Assembly (NCBI GenBank): GCA_019454625.1 | Contig: JACFNY010000148.1 | Location: 1 to 5,647 of the forward strand | From: Sphingomonadaceae bacterium | Lineage (GTDB): Bacteria > Pseudomonadota > Alphaproteobacteria > Sphingomonadales > Sphingomonadaceae | DNA: 5,647 nucleotides | Direction of reading: 5' to 3' | In this document: positions 1-5,292 of the stretch, piece after piece | How positions within the stretch are numbered: the first letter of the stretch is position 1 | Layout: the number at the start of each line of letters is the position of its first letter | Position numbers and translations under genes: made by a program | Notes under the pieces: model-generated | The model's database searches: none | What the model was told of the DNA's origin: nothing | Seen by the model: only the letters and a program-made list of their open reading frames with translations

Positions 1-163
1 CCGCGAGGCGGGAACGCTGCGCAGCTTCGAGGGCGCACGCGGCATCGCCTTGCTGCGCGTCGAACATGCCGATGCGCTGCTGACGCTCGGCGGCCATCCC
101 GTCAGCGTCGAATGGCCGGAATGGCTGCCGCGTCCGAAGGACGGAGAACAGGGGAAGGACTGA
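1..163 (+). CDS. ygfZ: YgfZ/GcvT-like folate-binding protein, C-terminal fragment (5' end outside window)
   Basis: An open frame enters from the left edge (first full codon at position 2) and ends at TGA 161-163, giving the last 53 residues. The stretch SFEGARGIALLRVEHAD followed by LTLGGHPVSVEWPEWL resembles the C-terminal beta-barrel end of the YgfZ/CAF17 family, where a 'G..G.ALLR' strand is followed by a 'G.PV...P.WL' strand. Family members bind folate through a GcvT-like fold and help maintain or insert certain Fe-S clusters; in E. coli YgfZ also affects tRNA modification enzymes such as MiaB. The diagnostic cysteine-containing family motif lies upstream of the window and cannot be checked. 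The last dozen residues are charged and probably a loose tail. The gene is followed after 3 nt by a small membrane-protein gene, so the two are probably cotranscribed. The family call rests on a short C-terminal match, so another GcvT-like paralog is possible. Confidence 0.7.
   Translation, partial: REAGTLRSFEGARGIALLRVEHADALLTLGGHPVSVEWPEWLPRPKDGEQGKD
151..158 (+). promoter_or_regulatory. Ribosome binding site of the 35-codon gene
   Basis: GGGGAAGG lies 8 nt before the ATG at 167, inside the last codons of the upstream reading frame. The purine-rich run and the spacing fit a Shine-Dalgarno site. This is the main reason to accept such a short gene and to prefer the ATG at 167 over the internal ATG at 191. 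Confidence 0.6.
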
Positions 164-166
164 ACC

Positions 167-274
167 ATGGCGAAGAAGAAACCGCAGCGGATGCGCGACG
201 ACCGCAAGCTGCTGTTCGTGCTCGGCGTCTGCGGCGCGCTTCTGCTGGCGATGTTCATCCTGATGTCGAGCTAG
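167..274 (+). CDS. Single-span membrane microprotein, 35 aa, function unknown
   Basis: ATG at 167 to TAG 272-274 encodes 35 residues. The N-terminal 14 residues are strongly basic (MAKKKPQRMRDDRK). They are followed by an uninterrupted hydrophobic segment at about residues 15-33 (LLFVLGVCGALLLAMFILM) and end in SS. By the positive-inside rule this predicts an inner-membrane protein with its N terminus in the cytoplasm and almost nothing outside. The start is supported by GGGGAAGG 8 nt upstream. The stop of the preceding ygfZ-like gene is 3 nt away, so translation may be coupled to it. I do not recognise the family, and it is too short for most gene callers. It could be a small membrane subunit or regulator, or a fortuitous short frame. 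The coherent charge and hydrophobicity pattern together with the ribosome site favour a real gene. Confidence 0.62.
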   Translation: MAKKKPQRMRDDRKLLFVLGVCGALLLAMFILMSS

Positions 275-306
275 TCCCCCTCCCCCTTCAAGGAAGAGGA
301 AGGACT
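273..306 (+). other. Imperfect inverted repeat right after the microprotein stop
   Basis: AGTCC (273-277) can pair with GGACT (302-306), and CTTC (286-289) with GAAG (293-296). Several mismatches fall between these two stems. The left arm is a C-rich run (CCCCCTCCCCC) and the right arm is purine-rich. The position directly after the stop would suit a transcription terminator for the + strand unit, but the stem is weak and no T-run follows. It may instead be a degenerate copy of a C-rich/G-rich intergenic palindrome. Confidence 0.25.
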
Positions 307-363
307 TGCAGAATAGGAGCAGCGGCGCTGCTGTCTGCCCGACCGGTGCGCTGACGCCCGGAT

Positions 364-507
364 TCCCGGCAAAGTTGATGAAGTGGAGACATGCTCGCGC
401 CTGCGCGCGAGCGTGCGAGGCAGGCGTAAGCGCAGGCGAAGGCGAGACCGCCCGCGATTCGCGCGCGATGGCCGCATCATGGGGAAATTCATGCGCGCTT
501 GCCGGGA
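364..507. repeat. Nested inverted-repeat element, REP/MITE-like or structured RNA candidate
   Basis: TCCCGGCAA (364-372) and TTGCCGGGA (499-507) form a perfect 9-bp inverted repeat enclosing 126 bp. Two further stems lie inside. GCTCGCGC (393-400) pairs perfectly with GCGCGAGC (405-412) around a CTGC loop. GCGCGC-ATG (461-466, 468-470) pairs with CATGCGCGC (490-498) with one bulged G at 467. Between them is a 12-nt direct repeat that starts GCAGGCG at 420 and again at 432. A closing stem with two inner hairpins resembles a small non-autonomous or REP-type intergenic element, or a branched RNA. In DNA this GC-rich, short self-complementary stretches also arise by chance, and no target-site duplication is evident. 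Confidence 0.35.
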
Positions 508-544
508 TGACGGCCGCGCGCGCCTCAAAGAGCGGCGCCGAGCC

Positions 545-579
545 TTGCATGTCTTTTCCTATTCCGGAAGAGGGTGCAG
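545..579 (+). other. Long hairpin between convergent genes
   Basis: CTTTTCC (553-559) pairs with GGAAGAG (566-572) around a 6-nt loop. The stem extends outward through TTGCAT (545-550) and GTGCAG (574-579) with G551 bulged and T552-G573 wobbling. This makes about 14 pairs. Several are G-U in + strand RNA and would be A-C mismatches in minus strand RNA, so the fold favours a + strand transcript. It could end transcription of the ygfZ-like unit or protect its 3' end, but no T-run follows. Confidence 0.3.
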
Positions 580-605
580 CGGCCTCGGCGAGCGTTAGCC
601 CTTCT

Positions 606-618
606 CCGCTGTAAGCGG
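606..618 (-). terminator. Short hairpin just after the valS stop, weak terminator candidate
   Basis: On the minus strand, CCGCT-TAC-AGCGG forms a 5-bp GC-rich stem with a 3-nt loop, beginning 2 nt after the valS stop codon. The following sequence (AGAAGGGC) has no U-run, so an intrinsic terminator is not established. CCGCTGTA (606-613, + strand) can alternatively pair with TGCAGCGG (575-582), so this stem competes with other folds of the region. Confidence 0.25.
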
Positions 619-620
619 CG

Positions 621-3320
621 CTACCCCAGCCGCGCCAACGCGGCGCGCAGGCGCTCGGCTTCGGCGGATTTCTCGGCGTGGTCGGCGCGTGCCTTCTCGA
701 CCGCTTCCGGCTTCGCCTTGTCCACGAACGCCGGATTGCCGAGGCGGGCGGCGAGGCCGTCCCGCTCCTTCTCAGCCGCGGCCGCGTTCTTTTCGAGGCG
801 CGCGCGCTCTGCGGCGAGGTCGATGACGCCTTCGAGGGGGAGCACATAGGTCGCCTCGTCGACGACGATCTGCGCCGCGCCGCCCGCCGGAGCGGGATCG
901 GTGGAGATTGCCTCGATCCGCGCGAGCCGCTCGATCATCGGGCGGTTGGCGTCGATCCGCGCGACCGTGACCGGCGAACAGTCGCGCACGTGCAACGGCA
1001 GCTTCGCACCCGGCGGCACGCCGAGCTCGGTGCGGCTGGAGCGGATTTCGGAGACGAGCCGGATCAGCCAGTCGATCTCCGCCGAGGCGCTTTCGTCGAC
1101 CGGGCCGACATCCACCCACTTCGCGGTGATGAGATCATGGCCGCCGCGAAGCCCAAGCGCGTGCCACAGTTCCTCGGTGACGAACGGCATCACCGGGTGC
1201 AGCATGACCAGAATCTGGTCGAGCGCCCATCCGGCGACGGTGCGGGTCTCGTCCGCTCCTTCCCCGCCCTCGGCGAGCACCGGCTTGATGAGTTCGAGAT
1301 ACCAGTCGCAGAAGCGGCTCCACGTGAACTGGTAGATCGCATCCGCATAGGCATCGAAGCGCAGCTCGGCCATCGCGGTTTCGAGCGCCTGCGCCGTGGC
1401 GGCGACCTCGGCGACGATCCAGCGGTTGACGGCGAGCGACGCAGGCGGTGCGGCAATGGTCCGGCTCGCGCCGATACCGTTCGACTGGCAGAAGCGCGCG
1501 GCGTTCCACAGCTTGGTCGCGAAGTTGCGGTAGCCCTCGACGCGGCGCTCGTCCATCTTCACGTCGCGGCCCTGGCTCTCCATCGCCGCCATGAAGAAGC
1601 GCAGCGCATCGGCGCCGTACTTGTCGATGAGGCCGAGCGGATCGACGACGTTGCCCTTCGACTTCGACATCTTCTGGCCGTCCGCGGCGCGCACGAGGCC
1701 GTGCAGATAGAGCCGCTTCCACGGCACATCCTTCATAAAATGAAGGCCTTGCATAGCCATCCTCGCATCCCAGAAGAACAGGATGTCGAAGCCCGAGATG
1801 CAAAGGTCGTTCGGGTAATGCTTGTTCAGCAGCGTCGCATCGCTCTCGGGCCAGCCAAGCGTGGCGAAGGGCCAGAGCGCGGACGAGAACCAGGTGTCGA
1901 GCACGTCCTCGTCGCGGGTCAGCTTTTTATTGCCAGCAAGAGACTGTGCCGCCTCTTCGGTCTCCGCGACATAGGCCGCACCGTCCTCGTCGTACCAAGC
2001 CGGAATCCGGTGGCCCCACCAGAGCTGGCGGGAGACGCACCACGGCTGGATGTTCTCCATCCAGTTGAAGAAGGTCTTTTCCCACGTCTTGGGGACGATC
2101 TCGATCGCGCCGCTGCGAACGGCCTCGATGGGCTTCTTCGCCAGTTCCTCGGCGTTCACGTACCACTGGTCGGTCAGCCACGGCTCGATCACCACGCCGC
2201 CGCGATCGCCGAACGGGGTCTGGATCGTGCGCGGTTCGGCGTCGTGTTCGGTTTCGTTGCCGTCCTTGTCCTTCGAGACGTGCGGGATCAGGAAACCCTG
2301 CTCCTTCAGCCGCTCGACGACCAGTCGGCGGGCATCGAAACGGTCGAGGCCAAGGAATTCATCTGGGATGAGACCGTCCGCCGTCTGCACGACCTTGGCC
2401 TCGGCATCGAACATGTTGAGCATCTCGGCGGGCTTGATACCGGCGCGCTTGCCCACCTCGAAGTCGTTGAAGTCATGGCCCGGCGTGATCTTCACGGCGC
2501 CCGAGCCGAGTTCGGGATCGGCGTGCTCGTCGGCGACCACCCTGAAACGGCGGCCGGTGATCGGCTGCACGATCTCCTTGCCGATCACGACCTTGTAGCG
2601 TTCATCCTCCGGGTGAACCGCCACCGCCATGTCGGCGAGCATGGTTTCGGGGCGCGTAGTGGCGACCTCGATGTAATCGCGGCCGTCGGGCAGGCGCGCG
2701 CCGTCCGCGAGCGGATACTTGAAGCGCCAGAAATGGCCCTTCACCTCGCGCGTCTCGACCTCGAGGTCCGAGATCGCCGTCTTCAGCTTCGGGTCCCAGT
2801 TCACCAGCCGCTTGTCGCGGTAGACGAGGCCCTGATTGTAGAGGTCGACGAACACCTTCACGACCGCGCGCGTGAAGTGCGGGTCCATCGTGAACTGCTC
2901 GCGGCTCCAGTCCATCGAGCAGCCGAGGCGGCGGAGCTGGCGGGTGATCTGGCCGCCGCTCTCGGCCTTCCAGTCCCACACCTTGGCGACGAAATCCTCG
3001 CGGCTGTAGTTGGTGCGCTTGTCCTGCCGCTCCTCCAGCCGGCGCTCCACCACCATCTGCGTGGCGATGCCGGCGTGGTCGGTGCCGACGACCCACAGCG
3101 CGTCCTTGCCGCGCAGCCTTTCATAGCGGACCACGATGTCCTGGAGCGTGTTGTCGAGCGCGTGGCCGATGTGCAGGCTGCCGGTGACGTTGGGCGGCGG
3201 GTTGACGATCGTGAACGGCGCCGCGTCCGGGCGCGCGGGGCGGAATTTCCCGTTCTCTTCCCAGTATTTGTACCAGCGGGCCTCGATCTCGCCCGGCGCG
3301 AAGGTCTTTTCGATCGTCAT
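621..3320 (-). CDS. valS: Valyl-tRNA synthetase (EC 6.1.1.9), complete, 899 aa
   Basis: A cytoplasmic class I aminoacyl-tRNA synthetase that charges tRNA-Val with valine and hydrolyses mischarged Thr-tRNA-Val. The HIGH motif is at residues 50-53 within [21 protein letters not shown] is at 79-88, and KMSKS is at 550-554. The CP1 editing domain spans about 200-345, with TTRPETM at 221-227 and [13 protein letters not shown]; Asp283 and Asp286 sit at the conserved editing aspartates. The ValRS block [17 protein letters not shown] is at 427-443. The helical anticodon-binding domain follows from about 632. The C-terminal tRNA-arm coiled coil occupies about 833-899 and opens with [16 protein letters not shown], a typical ValRS ending. 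Length is near the family norm (E. coli 951). I chose the ATG at 3318-3320 because AAAGGAG lies 5 nt upstream and [17 protein letters not shown] matches usual ValRS starts. The frame stays open 12 codons further upstream, but those codons are the hairpin at 3331-3356. It is the last gene of the minus strand cluster, 57 nt after popZ. Confidence 0.98.
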   Translation of the reverse strand: MTIEKTFAPGEIEARWYKYWEENGKFRPARPDAAPFTIVNPPPNVTGSLHIGHALDNTLQDIVVRYERLRGKDALWVVGTDHAGIATQMVVERRLEERQDKRTNYSREDFVAKVWDWKAESGGQITRQLRRLGCSMDWSREQFTMDPHFTRAVVKVFVDLYNQGLVYRDKRLVNWDPKLKTAISDLEVETREVKGHFWRFKYPLADGARLPDGRDYIEVATTRPETMLADMAVAVHPEDERYKVVIGKEIVQPITGRRFRVVADEHADPELGSGAVKITPGHDFNDFEVGKRAGIKPAEMLNMFDAEAKVVQTADGLIPDEFLGLDRFDARRLVVERLKEQGFLIPHVSKDKDGNETEHDAEPRTIQTPFGDRGGVVIEPWLTDQWYVNAEELAKKPIEAVRSGAIEIVPKTWEKTFFNWMENIQPWCVSRQLWWGHRIPAWYDEDGAAYVAETEEAAQSLAGNKKLTRDEDVLDTWFSSALWPFATLGWPESDATLLNKHYPNDLCISGFDILFFWDARMAMQGLHFMKDVPWKRLYLHGLVRAADGQKMSKSKGNVVDPLGLIDKYGADALRFFMAAMESQGRDVKMDERRVEGYRNFATKLWNAARFCQSNGIGASRTIAAPPASLAVNRWIVAEVAATAQALETAMAELRFDAYADAIYQFTWSRFCDWYLELIKPVLAEGGEGADETRTVAGWALDQILVMLHPVMPFVTEELWHALGLRGGHDLITAKWVDVGPVDESASAEIDWLIRLVSEIRSSRTELGVPPGAKLPLHVRDCSPVTVARIDANRPMIERLARIEAISTDPAPAGGAAQIVVDEATYVLPLEGVIDLAAERARLEKNAAAAEKERDGLAARLGNPAFVDKAKPEAVEKARADHAEKSAEAERLRAALARLG

Positions 3321-3325
3321 GCGCG

Positions 3326-3332
3326 CTCCTTT
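3326..3332 (-). promoter_or_regulatory. valS ribosome binding site
   Basis: On the minus strand AAAGGAG ends 5 nt before the ATG at 3320. It is the best Shine-Dalgarno match in the window and fixes the valS start. Its first two A residues (3331-3332) belong to the 3' arm of the adjoining hairpin, so pairing there could affect ribosome access. Confidence 0.8.
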
Positions 3333-3356
3333 GCCAGCCGCGCGGCGCGGCGGCAA
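3331..3356 (-). promoter_or_regulatory. GC-rich hairpin abutting the valS ribosome binding site
   Basis: In the minus strand transcript, UUGCC-GCCGCG (3356-3346) pairs with CGCGGC-GGCAA (3342-3331) around a CCG loop, with a single bulged U opposite position 3336. That gives 11 pairs, 9 of them G-C. The 3' arm ends inside AAAGGAG, leaving AGGAG directly exposed at its foot. No U-run follows, so it is not an intrinsic terminator. It could tune valS translation, protect a processed valS mRNA 5' end, or be GC-rich spacer without a role. Confidence 0.4.
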
Positions 3357-3377
3357 GCGGCGGCTATTCCCGGACTC

Positions 3378-3791
3378 TTACTTGCGCGTGATGCGGGCGA
3401 TCTCGCGGGCGACCATCTGCTCGACGATCTCCGGCAGGTTGGCGTCGAGCCAGCTCTTCAGCATCGGCTGGAGCATCTCGCGGACGAGGTCCTCCAATGT
3501 TTCCGGCCCCGCCCCGTCGCCGCGCAGGCGCAGGGAAGACAGCGCCGAAAAACTCTCCGACGCCTTCGCCTGAACAGCCTCGGAAACCGCGGACTGCGCC
3601 GCCTCCGAAAGCTCCAGCACCGCCGACGGCTCCGCCTCGAACCGCGCGCCGGTCTCATCGAGCGGCTCGTCGTCCTCGTCGATCCCGGGCTCCGCGTCCG
3701 GCGCGCGCACGCGCTCGCCGTCGTCCTCCGCGATGATGCGGCGGATCGACGCGAGGATTTCCTCCATCGTGGGTTCGGGCTTGCCTGCCAT
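3378..3791 (-). CDS. popZ: PopZ-like polar organizing protein (DUF2497 family), 137 aa
   Basis: PopZ forms a condensate at the cell pole in alphaproteobacteria, anchors the chromosome origin through ParB, and recruits cell-cycle regulators. The sequence has the family's three-part design. The N-terminal interaction helix EPTMEEILASIRRIIAEDD is at residues 6-24. A disordered acidic linker covers about 25-56, and VLELS at 58-62 echoes a Caulobacter PopZ motif. The C-terminal oligomerization helices cover about 98-134 (TLEDLVREMLQPMLKSWLDA, then NLPEIVEQMVAREIARI). At 137 aa it is shorter than Caulobacter PopZ (177 aa), with the difference in the proline/acid-rich linker. The start at 3789-3791 gives the usual short lead before MEEILASIRR, but no clear Shine-Dalgarno precedes it; the internal ATG at codon 9 has none either. 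It lies 40 nt after tolC and 57 nt before valS. Family membership is clear; the polar role is inferred from homologs. Confidence 0.92.
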   Translation of the reverse strand: MAGKPEPTMEEILASIRRIIAEDDGERVRAPDAEPGIDEDDEPLDETGARFEAEPSAVLELSEAAQSAVSEAVQAKASESFSALSSLRLRGDGAGPETLEDLVREMLQPMLKSWLDANLPEIVEQMVAREIARITRK

Positions 3792-3831
3792 GCGTGCGAT
3801 TTAGCGCCAATCGCGGGGCGTTGTCACGCGG

Positions 3832-5280
3832 CTACTGCCGGACGCTTTCCGGAACCGGCGGACCCATCGTATCCGGCGCCGTCACCTGCGTGGTCACCGG
3901 CTGCGCGTCGAAGCCCGGCGCCCAGTCCACCCAGTGCCGCTTGGCGCGCGCGGTGTAGTCGTCCGGCCTGTAGATCTCGACCGGCAGGTCGAGGTCGTCC
4001 GCCTCGGCGCGGCCGACCGTGGCGAGCAGCGCGTATCCGGCCACGAACGCGTCCCGCTCGGCGCGGACCAGCGTGACGCGGGCGTCGAGCAGCTCCTGCT
4101 CGGCGTTCAGCACGTCGAGAATGTCGCGCGAGCCGACCTCGTTCTCGGCGCGCGTGCCTTCGAGCGCGAGTTCGTTGGCGCTCACCTGTACCTTCGCCGA
4201 TTCGATGGTCGAGCGGGCGCTTTGCAGGTTTTCCCACGCCTGACGCGCGCTTTCGATGGTGTCGCGCTCGGTCGCCAGCGTACCCTGCTCGGCCTGCGAG
4301 AAACGCGCCTCGGCCTCGCGGATGCGCGAGCCCTGCACGCCCGCCTGGAAGATCGGCAGCGTCAGCGTGGCGCCGATGTTCTGCGTATAGTCGATGCCGC
4401 CGGTGCGCACGCCCGCGCCCGCCGCGGTCAGGCCGCGAAAGTTCGTGTAGCCGACGCCGAACGACGCATCGACGCTCGGCAGGCGGGCGCCCTTCTGCAC
4501 GCGCACGTCCTGACGCGCCGCTTCCTGCTCCGATTTCGCGGCGAGCATGAACGGGCTGTCGGCGAGCGCGAGGTCGATCGCCTGCTGCTGCGTGCCGGGG
4601 ATGAGCGGCGGCAGCTGCGGCTGTTCGAGGTTCTCCGGCGCATGGCCGACGACGCGCTCGTAGGTGGCGCGCGCGTTCGCGAGGTTGCCGAGCGCGGCGA
4701 TGTTCTGGCTGCGGGCGAGCGCGAGCCGCGCCTCGCTCTGCGCGACGTCGGTGCGCGTCAGGTCGCCGACCTCGAAGCGGTCGTTCGACGCCTGCAACTG
4801 GCGTTCGAGCACATGCACCTGATTCGTCGTCAGCTCGACCTCGGCCTGCAAGCGCAGCACGTCCATGTAGGCGACGACGGTGTCGAAGATCGTCTGGTTC
4901 TCGGCGGCGCGAAGCTGCTCGCGGCCCGCGAGTTCCCGGCTCTTCGCCGCCTTCAGCCCGGCCTGCAGACGGCCGCCGCGATAGACCGGCTGGCTGAGCT
5001 GCACGCCGACCGTGACGAGGCGGCTCATATCGTTGAACCGGCCGGGGCCCGAGGTTTCCTGATCGAGCGCGGCCTGCGCGCCGAGCGTCGGCCGGAACTG
5101 GCCGAGCTGCTGGACGACGCCCTCGGAGACGGCCTGCTGGCCCGCCCGCGCGCCCGCGAGCACGGGGTTGTTGGCATAGGCGGCGGCCATCGCGTCGCGG
5201 AGGCTTTCCGCCGCCGCCGGCGTCGCTGCAAGCGCGGCGAGCGCCGCGCCGCCCATCAGAACACTCAGCCTGAGACCCAT
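3832..5280 (-). CDS. tolC: TolC-family outer membrane efflux/type I secretion protein, 482 aa
   Basis: TolC proteins are trimeric outer-membrane channels with long periplasmic alpha-helical tunnels; they join inner-membrane transporters and adaptors to export drugs or type I secreted proteins. Residues 1-24 look like a signal peptide (MGLRLSV, a hydrophobic Ala/Leu core, TPAAA) with cleavage before ESLRDAM. Two OEP repeats follow. The first (about 25-215) has SLRDAMAAAYANNPVL, the strand QPVYRGGR at 97-104 and FEVGDLTRTDVAQSEARL at 169-186. The second (about 230-425) has the equivalent LPIFQAGVQGSRI at 308-320 and NEVGSRDILDVLNAEQELL at 380-398, which shows the internal duplication. A Pro/Thr-rich tail follows from about 438. 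The frame stays open 48 codons upstream, but that part overlaps pcm and is Arg/Ser-rich. The ATG at 5278-5280 is preferred for its signal peptide and the AGGAG 7 nt upstream. The transporter partner is not in the window, so the substrate is unknown. Confidence 0.95.
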   Translation of the reverse strand: MGLRLSVLMGGAALAALAATPAAAESLRDAMAAAYANNPVLAGARAGQQAVSEGVVQQLGQFRPTLGAQAALDQETSGPGRFNDMSRLVTVGVQLSQPVYRGGRLQAGLKAAKSRELAGREQLRAAENQTIFDTVVAYMDVLRLQAEVELTTNQVHVLERQLQASNDRFEVGDLTRTDVAQSEARLALARSQNIAALGNLANARATYERVVGHAPENLEQPQLPPLIPGTQQQAIDLALADSPFMLAAKSEQEAARQDVRVQKGARLPSVDASFGVGYTNFRGLTAAGAGVRTGGIDYTQNIGATLTLPIFQAGVQGSRIREAEARFSQAEQGTLATERDTIESARQAWENLQSARSTIESAKVQVSANELALEGTRAENEVGSRDILDVLNAEQELLDARVTLVRAERDAFVAGYALLATVGRAEADDLDLPVEIYRPDDYTARAKRHWVDWAPGFDAQPVTTQVTAPDTMGPPVPESVRQ

Positions 5281-5287
5281 TCGTCCG

Positions 5288-5292
5288 CTCCT
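5288..5292 (-). promoter_or_regulatory. tolC ribosome binding site overlapping the pcm stop codon
   Basis: AGGAG on the minus strand begins within the pcm stop (TAGGAG) and lies 7 nt before the tolC ATG at 5280. The overlap suggests translational coupling: ribosomes finishing pcm would be placed at the tolC start. Confidence 0.75.

Larger units (their letters stand above)
275..620. other. Convergent intergenic region, 346 bp, no convincing gene
   Basis: This gap lies between the end of the + strand unit and the end of valS on the minus strand. Short open frames exist on both strands, but they are arginine-, alanine- and serine-rich, lack ribosome sites or recognisable motifs, and contradict one another, so none is called. 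The gap instead holds several inverted repeats (273-306, 364-507 with two inner hairpins, 545-579, 575-613 and 606-618). No hairpin followed by a T-run, as in a classical intrinsic terminator, is visible for either transcription unit. Confidence 0.6.

Noticed and set aside
271..528. An 85-codon minus strand frame downstream of valS
   Set aside because: Low-complexity Arg/Leu/Ser repeats come from the GC-rich repeat DNA. There is no ribosome site or recognisable motif, and the frame runs through the inverted repeats.
306..614. Small + strand frames (102 and 71 codons) in the intergenic region
   Set aside because: They overlap each other in different frames, lack ribosome sites and motifs, have Arg/Ala/Ser-rich random-looking products, and run through the inverted repeats.
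3321..3356. Upstream ATG that would add 12 residues to ValRS
   Set aside because: The added [12 protein letters not shown] comes from the hairpin sequence, has no ribosome site of its own, and precedes the usual ValRS start, which has AAAGGAG in good position.
3321..3377. T-box or amino-acid attenuator upstream of valS
   Set aside because: The 57-nt spacer is too short for a T-box, shows no antiterminator motif, no run of valine codons in a leader peptide, and no U-run after the hairpin.
678..4076. A 1132-codon open frame on the + strand opposite valS, popZ and part of tolC
   Set aside because: It runs antisense to three well-recognised genes and across their boundaries. Its product is rich in Arg, His, Asp, Leu and Val with no coherent domains, as expected when G/C-ending codons are read on the other strand. 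It has no recognisable motif.
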